NCBI GenBank assembly: GCA_002469915.1
Contig: DKOG01000282.1
Location: 1 to 16,016, forward strand
Direction of reading: 5' to 3'
Source of the DNA: Bacteroidetes bacterium UBA7368
GTDB taxonomy: Bacteria; Bacteroidota; Rhodothermia; Rhodothermales; UBA10348
DNA length: 16,016 nt
Made by a program: the position numbers and the translations under genes
Shown here: positions 1 to 7,916 of the stretch, piece by piece
How positions within the stretch are numbered: position 1 is the first letter of the stretch
How the letters are laid out: each line of letters opens with the position of its first letter
The notes under the pieces: generated by a model
Told to the model about the DNA's origin: nothing
Database searches by the model: none
Seen by the model: the letters and a program-made list of their open reading frames with translations, nothing else

Positions 1-771
1 GGCGTAATGAATACCGACAATATGTCCATCCTTGGATTGACTATTGATTACGGCCCGTATGGCTGGGTGGACAATTTTGATGAGGACTGGACGCCCAACA
101 CAACGGATGCTCACTCCCTGCGATACACTTTCGGGAATCAACCCGCCGTTGCGCAATGGAATTTGCTCCAGTTAGCGAGGGCCATTTTGCCCATTGTGGG
201 CGACAGTATCGGGTTGCAATCGAGCATCACCGAGTTTCCTAGTCTGTATCAAGATCGATATGAACGCATGATGGCGTCCAAGCTTGGTCTTTCTGAGTGG
301 AACGCGGAATCGGAACCTGAACGTGTAGCTGATCTGCTCACACTGCTCAAAGAGGAGGAGATCGATTACACTATTTTCTTCAGAACGCTGTCTAGTTTCG
401 ACACGGAAAGTGATGCTGTGTCCTTTTCGAAAAATCATGACGCTTGGTACAGAGCACCCTCAGACAGAAATATGGCAACTATGGTAAGCTGGCTGGAGCG
501 TTATGCGAATCGACTTGCCGAGACGTCCTGGGAAGGTGACCAGCGCGCCCGCGTCATGAATGCAACTAACCCGAAGTACATACTCAGAAATTATTTGGCC
601 CAAACAGCCATTGAGCAAGCGCATGCTGGGGACTACGCTATGATTCATCGTCTACTTGATGCTGTGCGAAATCCATACGATGAGCAGCCAGAAATGGAGG
701 AGTACGCCGGGAAACGGCCAGAATGGGCTCGTAACAAGCCGGGTTCATCTATGTTATCCTGCAGTTCATGA
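1..771 (+). CDS. selO: Protein adenylyltransferase SelO (YdiU family), C-terminal part
   Basis: The gene is cut by the window's left edge; the frame is open from base 1 and ends at TGA 769-771. SelO is a pseudokinase-fold enzyme that transfers AMP from ATP to protein Ser/Thr/Tyr residues and is linked to oxidative-stress responses. The first visible residues, GVMNTDNMSILGLTIDYGP, are the SelO signature. The D-N of NTDN and the D of DYGP lie 9 residues apart, as the catalytic base and metal ligands (D252, N253, D262 in Pseudomonas SelO, from memory) do. The distal part has the family landmarks NPKYILRNYLAQ, then NPYDEQPE and WARNKPGSSMLSCSS. The C-terminal Cys-Ser-Ser matches the position where eukaryotic SelO carries selenocysteine; here the codon is an ordinary TGC. 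The N-terminal half, including the nucleotide-binding region, is outside the window. The identification is very secure. Confidence 0.95.
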   Translation, partial: GVMNTDNMSILGLTIDYGPYGWVDNFDEDWTPNTTDAHSLRYTFGNQPAVAQWNLLQLARAILPIVGDSIGLQSSITEFPSLYQDRYERMMASKLGLSEWNAESEPERVADLLTLLKEEEIDYTIFFRTLSSFDTESDAVSFSKNHDAWYRAPSDRNMATMVSWLERYANRLAETSWEGDQRARVMNATNPKYILRNYLAQTAIEQAHAGDYAMIHRLLDAVRNPYDEQPEMEEYAGKRPEWARNKPGSSMLSCSS

Positions 772-867
772 TTAAGAGCGAGTAGCGTTGGTTTGTTGCC
801 TGATGAGTGGTGAAAAAGACGTATTATTCAGCTCCTTACCAAGTTTCAGTCGAGAATAGAATCCCTC

Positions 868-1482
868 ATGCACGACGAAGGGTATATCAAGTTTAATAGT
901 GAGTGGATCGAAGGGCCGGCCGTTAGTTGGCACAAGATCCAGACCATGAATCAATGGCGCCAACTGCTGTTTGCTGAAGGTCTCATTGGTGCCCATCCGG
1001 ATGGTATCGGCTTTGGAAATATTAGCGTCAGGGATAACCCGGCCCGCGAATTTATTATCACCGGTTCGATGACGGGCAGTGTTAGAGAACTGGGTCCCGA
1101 TCACTTTACGAGGGTGACCCATGTTGACTTTGCTTCCAATAACCTGACCTGCAGAGGCCCGATTATCGCGTCTTCAGAATCGATGACGCATGCCGCGTTC
1201 TATGAAGCGTCTCGCTCCATAAATGCGGTCATCCATATTCATCATGCTGGACTCTGGAATACCTACCTCAATACGCTTCCAACCACCTCCATTGATGTGA
1301 CGTACGGCACGCCCGAAATGGCTTATGAGATTATGCGTCTTCTCAAAATGAAAGACCGACCAGCCAAACAACTCGTCGTCATGGGAGGGCACGAGGACGG
1401 GGTTATGGCTTACGGAAGCAGTCTAGGGCATGCTGCTTCTACGTTGTTAAACTGCTGCAATAGATTGTTTCGTCCCGAATAA
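868..1482 (+). CDS. Class II aldolase/adducin family protein
   Basis: A 204-residue protein with a single class II aldolase/adducin domain, of the family of zinc-dependent aldolases, decarboxylases and epimerases such as L-fuculose-phosphate aldolase. Visible family features are GFGNIS at about residues 48-53, SSE at 102-104, the zinc-ligand cluster VIHIHH at 121-126 and a further His in GGHEDG (H175). The substrate cannot be read from the sequence; the GHEDGVMAYG ending resembles a small conserved bacterial subfamily of unknown function. It lies 96 nt downstream of selO on the same strand and converges with the Tm-1-like gene 11 nt beyond its stop. ATG 868 is the only standard start near the domain. 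However, the frame stays open back to TGA 811-813, and the upstream codons read like plausible coding sequence (QLLTKFQSRIESL) with no ATG, GTG or TTG, so the true start may be non-canonical. Confidence 0.85.
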   Translation: MHDEGYIKFNSEWIEGPAVSWHKIQTMNQWRQLLFAEGLIGAHPDGIGFGNISVRDNPAREFIITGSMTGSVRELGPDHFTRVTHVDFASNNLTCRGPIIASSESMTHAAFYEASRSINAVIHIHHAGLWNTYLNTLPTTSIDVTYGTPEMAYEIMRLLKMKDRPAKQLVVMGGHEDGVMAYGSSLGHAASTLLNCCNRLFRPE

Positions 1483-1493
1483 GAACGATCTGG

Positions 1494-2711
1494 TCAAGAT
1501 TCTATCATAGATATGAGCTTTTCGACTGCGTACTGAACAAAGCGCGGGTCTTCGGCGGTCAAATTCATTGATTCAACCTCTACGGCGGCTGGAAGGCACT
1601 CTTGAAGGGCCTCCCAATATGCTTGGTCTAACTCCCGATTAAAAAGCGCGCCTCCCTCTGCTGAGTAGCTGCTTACCCCTTTCAATGGCATCAAAAACAC
1701 GGCATTTCCTTTGGTGTGCTGCAGTCTTGATCCCATTTCTTCGGCCACGCGTCGTTGCTCATCAGCTTTTAGGCGAGGAACGAACACGTAGGGAGAATGC
1801 CACACGATCTGGTGGTCATCATATCCATCTGGAACGACGTTGGGTTCGTTTACTAAAATGCCGAGATGTTCTGATCCCCCTGGGCAAATGACCTGGGGTA
1901 TACCCAATTTTCCGGCTACGGTTAGTCGTTCTGGCCCAGACGCTCTAAGTACGCCAAAGACCCCATCGGCAATTTCCCCCATGGCATAGTCGAAAACGGC
2001 AGTGATGATGTTTTCCTTCATCATTTGCTCCATGGCTTCTCCACCAGCCCCAATTGCGTGAAACGTGATGACTTCGTAGCCTGCCGCTTCGAACAGCTTG
2101 ATCGCGTGCATGGCTCCCTGTGTGAGCACGCCAAGATTGGTCAGGCCGATTACGCCCTTCGCAGTAGACTTGGTAATGTTTCTTTCGACCTGGGCCATGC
2201 CCCATGCACAAGCTGCCGCGTTGGCCAAGATTCTGCGGGAAAACACGTTAAGACCTAGAATATCGCTGACCGAGAACATCATCGTGATGTCTTTAATCCC
2301 GACAAAAGGGGACGTGTCTCCAGAGGCCGCTGTAGACAACATGACCTTTGGAAATCCATAAGGCATCGCTTGCAATACGGGAGCACAAGTGGATGTGCCC
2401 TGCGTACCGCCTAGCGCCACGACTCCATGGATTGCTCCGGATTGCTGTAGATCCAGCAATGTTTTCGTTGCTCCAGCAATAAGGAAGGGGCTGGCTTTTG
2501 CTCGAGTGGGTTCGACGAGTAATTCTGCAAGAGATCCTCCTCCAGCAGAAATAATATCTTCTCTGGTAATGTCGGCTTCAATAGCCGCTGTGCCCACTAC
2601 ACCAAAATCGATTAAACAAGCTTTGCCGCCTAGAGACTCGATCTCCTGTCGCATAAATGCAGCTTCTGAGGCCTTCGTATCAAGCGTCGCGAGAATGGCT
2701 ATGGTTTTCAT
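1494..2711 (-). CDS. Tm-1-like ATP-binding domain protein (UPF0261 family)
   Basis: A 405-residue protein, the usual length for bacterial UPF0261 members and homologous to the N-terminal domain of tomato Tm-1. It starts with MKTIAILATLDTKASE, a Rossmann-like first strand and turn typical of the family. The conserved block follows at about residues 97-170: ALGGTQGTSTCAPVLQAMP, KVMLSTAASG and SDILGLNVFSRRILANAA. The plant domain binds ATP and blocks tobamovirus replication; the bacterial function is not established. It is probably cotranscribed with the TIM-barrel gene 31 nt upstream, because the same two domains are fused in other organisms and in plants. ATG 2709-2711 directly precedes the first beta strand, so the start is secure. 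A long open frame on the opposite strand over this gene is a shadow. Confidence 0.9.
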   Translation of the reverse strand: MKTIAILATLDTKASEAAFMRQEIESLGGKACLIDFGVVGTAAIEADITREDIISAGGGSLAELLVEPTRAKASPFLIAGATKTLLDLQQSGAIHGVVALGGTQGTSTCAPVLQAMPYGFPKVMLSTAASGDTSPFVGIKDITMMFSVSDILGLNVFSRRILANAAACAWGMAQVERNITKSTAKGVIGLTNLGVLTQGAMHAIKLFEAAGYEVITFHAIGAGGEAMEQMMKENIITAVFDYAMGEIADGVFGVLRASGPERLTVAGKLGIPQVICPGGSEHLGILVNEPNVVPDGYDDHQIVWHSPYVFVPRLKADEQRRVAEEMGSRLQHTKGNAVFLMPLKGVSSYSAEGGALFNRELDQAYWEALQECLPAAVEVESMNLTAEDPRFVQYAVEKLISMIES

Positions 2712-2742
2712 TACTCAAGGTCCGATTGGAGAAAAAAGGGGA

Positions 2743-3606
2743 CTATTTGTCAGAGAAGCGGAGATCGGCAAATGCTGTTGCGGCTGCCGTCACGGCCCGT
2801 TCAATAGGGAGACGCTCTGTGGACGACCCCGTCCAAAATCCATGTCCGGAGGTATGGTCCAGCATGTACTGCGCGTCAGCAGGGTTTTCCATGGCCGCTC
2901 CGTGAGCGACCAGAATGACATCAGGATGCACTTCGCGGCATTTATTGAACGCATGCTCAGTTTGTTCGGCCGTTTGTTCGATGGTCAGGCCGCTGTCATA
3001 TCCCTTCAGTCCGCCTTTGGTCGTACCGGCGTGGTAACAAAAAATATGGGGTTTGGCTTCAGCGCAAACGGCGATGGAGTCCTCCAGTGTGAAACCGAGT
3101 CCTATCGTCACCATATCCATTTCTTCGCGAGCCAGCTTCAGCATATCAATTTCGTTCTGAAGCGTAATACCTGCGGACGTCAAGACATTATAGATTTCCG
3201 AGTCGTGATCTACGTACGAAATGGAAGGTCCGATATTGGAAACCGATTGCACACCCATGTCTTTGCATTCCTGAAGTACCATGCGCATGTCTTTCAGCGG
3301 ATCATTGGCGTTGAGGCAGGCACACACAAACGCTTTACCTTCCATAGCCGGCATGATATCCTCTCGCGTGTAGTCCAATGTTTGCCGGTTGGAGTCTAAA
3401 ATGGGCCACATCATAGCCATCGTGCCCATTCCATTCGCGCGTAATCGGGCTCCTGAAAAGGTATTGACGCAGTCTGTCCCGCACTTTTCTAGGAGTTTGG
3501 CAACCAATCCACTTCCTGCAGAGGAAATCATGATCGGGATGCGCTTTTCCACTTTGGACCGCAAGTTGGTCAGAATGTGCTCGGTAGAAATTCGTTTTGT
3601 GATCAC
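2743..3606 (-). CDS. Phosphoenolpyruvate hydrolase-family TIM-barrel protein
   Basis: A 287-residue protein of the PEP_hydrolase/TIM-barrel signal-transduction family (formerly TIM-br_sig_trns), matching the C-terminal domain of plant Tm-1. It begins with the family pattern R(I/V)S..ILTNLRSKVEKRIPIMISSAGSG. Further landmarks are ACLNANDP at about 97-104, QSVSNIGPS, an NEIDMLKLA segment and VAHGAAMENP near residue 225. The chemistry in bacteria is poorly defined: a carbon-carbon or PEP-type hydrolase role is proposed for the family, and the substrate cannot be deduced here. The start is GTG (3604-3606 on the minus strand), chosen because the conserved N-terminal motif follows at once and no better upstream start is visible. 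It is the first gene of a two-gene unit with the UPF0261 gene and diverges from the ThuA-like gene across a 198-nt spacer. Confidence 0.85.
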   Translation of the reverse strand: MITKRISTEHILTNLRSKVEKRIPIMISSAGSGLVAKLLEKCGTDCVNTFSGARLRANGMGTMAMMWPILDSNRQTLDYTREDIMPAMEGKAFVCACLNANDPLKDMRMVLQECKDMGVQSVSNIGPSISYVDHDSEIYNVLTSAGITLQNEIDMLKLAREEMDMVTIGLGFTLEDSIAVCAEAKPHIFCYHAGTTKGGLKGYDSGLTIEQTAEQTEHAFNKCREVHPDVILVAHGAAMENPADAQYMLDHTSGHGFWTGSSTERLPIERAVTAAATAFADLRFSDK

Positions 3607-3645
3607 GCTATTCGTTGGATTCGTGTTGGGGGTCTTTGGCAGGTA

Positions 3646-3673
3646 TTGAAGGAAAATAGGAAACGTGTATTAT
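3646..3673 (+). promoter_or_regulatory. Possible sigma70-type promoter for the ThuA-PVC pair
   Basis: TTGAAG (3646-3651) and TATTAT (3668-3673) are separated by 16 nt in the divergent spacer 3607-3804. It would leave a 5' leader of about 125 nt before ATG 3805. The match is decent, but short AT-rich boxes occur by chance, and Bacteroidota-type promoters use other boxes. Nothing else recognisable was found in this spacer. Confidence 0.3.
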
Positions 3674-3804
3674 CATGCTACCTTTTCTCCTCAATCCGAA
3701 CAAAATATATCTTGAGGGTGGACTCGGTACAGAGTGGGTTTAATTGCACTTCCGATCCCAAGCCCGTTTATTTTGGCCTAGCCCACCTATTTATTTCGAG
3801 AACT

Positions 3805-4932
3805 ATGTCCACACCCTTAGAGACCTGTTCAGGAGCGATCCACTGTGGTTTGTCCTGGATACCATCCATCATCATTTTGATCTTCTTTGCCGTCGTATCC
3901 ACGGGCTGTGAGAGCGCTGCATCAGAACAATCTGAGCAAGCCGATGCTCCTCCTAATCCTCATCTCATTTCTTTCGAAGGAGATTCGGGCCCCGGTCTTG
4001 GAAAGCACATCGTATTACTGGCTGGTGATCATGAGTATCGATCAGAAGAAATTTTGCCTGCTATGGCGCGCATCCTCTCCAAGCATTTCGGATTCAAAAC
4101 CAGCGTCTTCTTTACGTTAGATGAAGAAGGGTTTATTCAGCCAGGAAGTTCACATATTCGAGGACTAGAAGCTCTCAAGACAGCCGATTTAGTTGTCATG
4201 GGGCTGAGATTTCAGAACTTCCCGAACGTGGAAATGCAGCACATTGTGGACTACTTGGATCGCGCAGGCCCCATTATTGGATTAAGAACATCTACGCATG
4301 CTTTTGACGGTATCGAGGGAGAATTTGCTCGGTTCAATTGGAATAATGAGGATGAGACTTATTTCAAGGGATTTGGTCGGCAGGTACTAGGCGAAACGTG
4401 GGCTGGACACTACGGCACGAATCATGAACAAAGCTCTTTGGTAATTCCAGAACAAGCTGATCATCCGATTTTTCGGGGCGTTTCGGACATGCATGTACAG
4501 TCTGGTGGATACTATGCAGATCCCATGCCTGATTCTGAGGTCCTAGCACGGGGCACCGTATTGAATGGGATGTCGGCAGATGCTCCAGCCGCTGATGATA
4601 AAGAGCAAGTGCCGGTGGTTTGGACGCGTTCTTATGAAGGTTCAGACGATCAGACAGGACGGGTATTTACTACCACCCACGGTGCTGGAGAGGATTTTTT
4701 GAACGATGGCTTTCGTAGGATGCTAATCAATGCCGCCTTTTGGGCGCTCTCCATGGAAGATGAAATTGAGCCTACGAACGTCGTTGATTTAGTGGGTCCG
4801 TATAACCCGGTTCCTTTTGCTTTTGATGGGTACCGATTGGGGGTACGGCCTTCCGACATGGCAGGTTGGGATACGCCCATAATGGATGCGTCCAAACCCA
4901 CGACCAGAGAATCTGATACTTCCGGGCAGTAA
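3805..4932 (+). CDS. ThuA-like domain lipoprotein
   Basis: A 375-residue exported protein. A hydrophobic signal segment (about residues 18-32) ends in the lipobox V-S-T-G-C, with the lipidated Cys at residue 35. The mature part is a ThuA-like (class I glutamine amidotransferase-like fold) domain starting with HIVLLAGDHEYRSEEILPA. It continues through DLVVMGLRFQNFP, GPIIGLRTSTHAFDG, an HYGTNHEQSS segment and TTTHGAGEDF. The C-terminal GPYNPVPFAFDGYR...RPSDMAGWD stretch is typical of ThuA proteins encoded beside PVC-type dehydrogenases. ThuA-family proteins are tied to trehalose and other sugar catabolism; the exact reaction here is unknown. The frame is open upstream to about 3577, but ATG 3805 is the start that places the signal peptide at the N-terminus. 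It is followed 25 nt later by the dehydrogenase lipoprotein, so the two probably form an operon and work together in the periplasm or on the cell surface. Confidence 0.85.
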   Translation: MSTPLETCSGAIHCGLSWIPSIIILIFFAVVSTGCESAASEQSEQADAPPNPHLISFEGDSGPGLGKHIVLLAGDHEYRSEEILPAMARILSKHFGFKTSVFFTLDEEGFIQPGSSHIRGLEALKTADLVVMGLRFQNFPNVEMQHIVDYLDRAGPIIGLRTSTHAFDGIEGEFARFNWNNEDETYFKGFGRQVLGETWAGHYGTNHEQSSLVIPEQADHPIFRGVSDMHVQSGGYYADPMPDSEVLARGTVLNGMSADAPAADDKEQVPVVWTRSYEGSDDQTGRVFTTTHGAGEDFLNDGFRRMLINAAFWALSMEDEIEPTNVVDLVGPYNPVPFAFDGYRLGVRPSDMAGWDTPIMDASKPTTRESDTSGQ

Positions 4933-4957
4933 GCCCCCATCTTTCCAATTCATAACT

Positions 4958-7858
4958 ATGCACTTCCGGAATACATCCTCTCGTATCGGCCTCCTTACGC
5001 TGGCCACGGTTCTTCTTTTGTCAGGTTGTCGCGAGCAACCATCCATGGACATTAGGCAAGATGATCACATTGTGATGATTGGAAATGCTCTGGCCGACCG
5101 GATGCAGCATCATGGTTGGCTGGAATCGTATCTGCAACAAGAACTTCGCGGATTTGATTTGGTCATCCGAAATCATGGATTCTCCGGAGATCAGGTAGAT
5201 CACCGCCCGCGCAGTGTCGGGTTTCCTACGGATGACGAATATCTAGAGCTCTCCGGAACGGACGTCATTTTTGCCATGTTCGGATACAATGAGTCCTATT
5301 TTGAGGATCCTGAAGGATTTTCTGCAGGGCTCACGGCGTGGATAGATAGTACACAGGCTAAAACGTACACGGGTGATGGTCCGCCTCGCATCGTGCTGTT
5401 TTCACCTATCGCATTTGAAAACTTAGGGAGTCCCAATTTTCCAGATGGTTCGGATCACAATGTTCGGCTGGCTTCCTACACAGCTGCCATGCAAACGGTT
5501 GCGGCCCAGAAAGAAGTTGAGTTTGTAGACCTCTTTCATCCAACCAAGGTGGAATTTGAGTCCTCGGATACAGCGTATACCATCAACGGTGTACATCTTA
5601 ATAGTGAGGGGAATCGGTTAGTCGCAGGGTTCATTGCAGAATCTGTTCTGGGTTGGAAGCCTGACGCATCTGGAAAGAATTTGGCCTCTATTCGAGAGGC
5701 GGTTCAGGACAAGAACTGGCATTGGTTCAATCGATACCGGGCAACGGATGGGAACGACGTATGGGGTGGCCGCTCACTTCTCTCGTTTACCAACGGTCAG
5801 ACCAACTATGACGTCCTCAATCATGAACTTGAGCAACTCGACTATCTAACAGCGAATCGGGATAAGGTTATTTGGGCTGCCGCAAAGGGGAGATCGACCC
5901 AGGTCGATGATTCCAATGTGCCGCCCCCTGTTGAAGTAGAAACCAATCTGGGAGAAGAACAACTGCAAGGTGGGGAAAGCAAAACGGGTTCTGTTCTATA
6001 CGCTACTCCAGAAGAATCGATGGCGGCCATGACGCTTCCTGAAGGGTTGGAAGTGAATCTGTTTGCTTCGGAAGAGATGTTTCCCGAGTTGGTCAATCCA
6101 GTGCAGGTGGGGGTAGATACGCGCGGTCGTCTTTGGGCTGCAACTTGGGCTACCTATCCCAAATGGGAGCCGATGAAAGAAATGGACGATCGGTTACTCA
6201 TTCTACCTGATGAAAACAGAGATGGTGTGGCCGATACAGTGATCACCTTTGCCAAGGTGCACAATCCAACAGGATTTGAATTCTGGAATGGTGGAGTAAT
6301 CGTCGCCTCGGTCCCCAATCTGCTGTTTCTCAAGGATACAGACGGAGACGACGTGGCCGATGTGCGCATCGAAATCATGGGTGGACTGGGCTCAGCGGAC
6401 ACGCACCATTCAGCGAATGGATTTGCCTATGGTCCGGACGGATACATTTACTATCAGCGGGGGACGTTTAATCTCTCGAACGTAGAAACCCCTTGGACGA
6501 ACAATCAGGAGTCAGACCTCTCGGGACTGTATCGATTCAATCCGCGCACGCATGAATTCAGTTTCCATACGGAGAATCAGCCCAATGCACATGGCACTTC
6601 GTTTGACTATTGGGGATATCACTATGCTACGGATGCGACAGGAGGGAGAGCATATCAAATTATTCCGAATGACGAAGGCGGTTTTAGCAAAAGACGATTG
6701 CTTGACCACACTGTGCGTCCTGTCCCTGGAAGTGATGTGATTTCGAGCTCCCATCTTCCCCCTTCTCTTGAAGGTAATTTTGTGATCCTGAATGTGATCG
6801 CGTTTCTAGGTGCCAAGAACTACGAATTGCAATACGATACGCGCACCGGCTTCGTGAATGGGGTAGAGAAAGAGGACTTGCTGGTTTCTTCGGATCTGAA
6901 CTTCCGACCTGCTGATCTGGATATTGGGGACGATGGAGCGCTCTATGTTGCTGATTGGGCCAATGCCATCATCGGTCATATGCAGCACAATGTCCGGGAC
7001 CCTAGTCGAGACCACGAACACGGGCGCATATATCGAATCACGGCTCCTGGACGTCCTCTATCTGAACCAGCAAACGTTTATGGCAAGCCCATTGCAGAGT
7101 TACTTGAGCTTCTGGAGGATCCTGTTAATGGTGTTCGAAAACGTGCCCGGATTGAACTTTCAGCACGCAATACAGACGAGGTGATGACTGCGGCAGCGAC
7201 TTGGTTAGCTCAGTTTGATGCGACATCAGCGGCCGATGCACACCACGTTTTGGAAGGTCTGTGGCTCCATCAGCAACACAATGTTGAGAATCGAGATCTG
7301 TTGGCAAGCGTGCTTAAGTCGCCCGTTGCTCACGCCCGTATCGCTGCACAACGGGTTGAAATGATGTGGGATCATGATTCCTCGTTAATCGCAGAAGCGA
7401 TTGATCGCTCACCGCATGATATGTCCCCAGAAAGACTGGCCGAGCAGTTTGAAGAGAAATCGGAAGACGGCCTAATAGTCGTTCGGACCGTCATGGAGCA
7501 GATGCGGTATGATCGGCCAAATTTTGCGGTTACGGCTGGGGAAACGGTCAAATTGCGATTCAAAAACAATGACTTTTTGCCACACAATCTCTTAATCGTT
7601 CCTCCGGGTGAAGGCGAAACCGTCGGGATCGCTGCAGATGCCATGGGCGCGGACGGATTTGGGGCTGGGTTCATTCCCGAGAGCTCGTCTATTCTGGCAT
7701 TTACGGATCTGTTGAATCACGAAGCAGAGCAAATCATTGAGTTCACCGCACCGATGGAGCCGGGCGTGTACGACATAATCTGTTCATTCCCTGGTCACCG
7801 AGAGAGCATGAACGGACAGATGACCGTGCTTGCCCCCGAGGAAACCGTTAACGAATAG
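4958..7858 (+). CDS. PVC-type dehydrogenase-like lipoprotein with SGNH-like and cupredoxin domains
   Basis: A 966-residue lipoprotein: signal segment at residues 10-21, lipobox L-S-G-C with Cys24. Domain 1 (about 35-240) is an SGNH-hydrolase-like fold with block I IGNALADRM (42-44 G-N-A), block III FGYN (N111) and block V NGVHLNSEGN (H213). The usual nucleophile Ser and the Asp of the triad appear as A44 and N210, so hydrolysis is doubtful. Domain 2 (about 355-700) is the beta-propeller of PVC-type (Pirellula/Verrucomicrobium) membrane-bound dehydrogenases, from PEGLEVNLFASEE to YVADWANAIIGHM. Residues about 705-830 look like a HEAT-like helical linker. Domain 4 (about 840-962) is a plastocyanin/azurin-like cupredoxin with type-1 copper ligands H876, C942, H947 and M951 (LPHN, CSFPGH, ESM). 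No haem-binding CxxCH is present. The role is inferred as a periplasmic sugar or alcohol oxidoreductase passing electrons through copper. ATG 4958 is chosen over the earlier in-frame ATG 4886, which lies inside the ThuA gene. Confidence 0.85.
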   Translation: MHFRNTSSRIGLLTLATVLLLSGCREQPSMDIRQDDHIVMIGNALADRMQHHGWLESYLQQELRGFDLVIRNHGFSGDQVDHRPRSVGFPTDDEYLELSGTDVIFAMFGYNESYFEDPEGFSAGLTAWIDSTQAKTYTGDGPPRIVLFSPIAFENLGSPNFPDGSDHNVRLASYTAAMQTVAAQKEVEFVDLFHPTKVEFESSDTAYTINGVHLNSEGNRLVAGFIAESVLGWKPDASGKNLASIREAVQDKNWHWFNRYRATDGNDVWGGRSLLSFTNGQTNYDVLNHELEQLDYLTANRDKVIWAAAKGRSTQVDDSNVPPPVEVETNLGEEQLQGGESKTGSVLYATPEESMAAMTLPEGLEVNLFASEEMFPELVNPVQVGVDTRGRLWAATWATYPKWEPMKEMDDRLLILPDENRDGVADTVITFAKVHNPTGFEFWNGGVIVASVPNLLFLKDTDGDDVADVRIEIMGGLGSADTHHSANGFAYGPDGYIYYQRGTFNLSNVETPWTNNQESDLSGLYRFNPRTHEFSFHTENQPNAHGTSFDYWGYHYATDATGGRAYQIIPNDEGGFSKRRLLDHTVRPVPGSDVISSSHLPPSLEGNFVILNVIAFLGAKNYELQYDTRTGFVNGVEKEDLLVSSDLNFRPADLDIGDDGALYVADWANAIIGHMQHNVRDPSRDHEHGRIYRITAPGRPLSEPANVYGKPIAELLELLEDPVNGVRKRARIELSARNTDEVMTAAATWLAQFDATSAADAHHVLEGLWLHQQHNVENRDLLASVLKSPVAHARIAAQRVEMMWDHDSSLIAEAIDRSPHDMSPERLAEQFEEKSEDGLIVVRTVMEQMRYDRPNFAVTAGETVKLRFKNNDFLPHNLLIVPPGEGETVGIAADAMGADGFGAGFIPESSSILAFTDLLNHEAEQIIEFTAPMEPGVYDIICSFPGHRESMNGQMTVLAPEETVNE

Positions 7859-7916
7859 AGCCGTCGTTCTCGCCTAGAGCTGCAGTCTGCATTCGTATCA
7901 TTCTTTCATTAAAGCA

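Noticed and set aside
1..771. Possible selenocysteine in the SelO tail
   Set aside because: The C-terminal Cys is encoded by TGC and TGA comes only after Cys-Ser-Ser, so this is an ordinary cysteine form.
2389..3399. A 336-codon open frame on the plus strand
   Set aside because: It lies antisense to the well-supported UPF0261 and TIM-barrel genes, crosses both, and its translation resembles no protein family; it is a shadow frame.
3577..3804. Upstream extension of the ThuA-like gene
   Set aside because: The frame is open, but a start here would bury the lipoprotein signal peptide 76 residues inside the protein and overlap the divergent TIM-barrel gene.
4650..5052. Several minus-strand open frames of 60-100 codons
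   Set aside because: They are antisense to the ThuA and dehydrogenase lipoprotein genes, overlap one another in different frames, and show no recognisable motifs.
7859..7916. Convergent spacer expected to hold a terminator for the dehydrogenase and permease genes
   Set aside because: I found no stable inverted repeat with a T-run on either strand.
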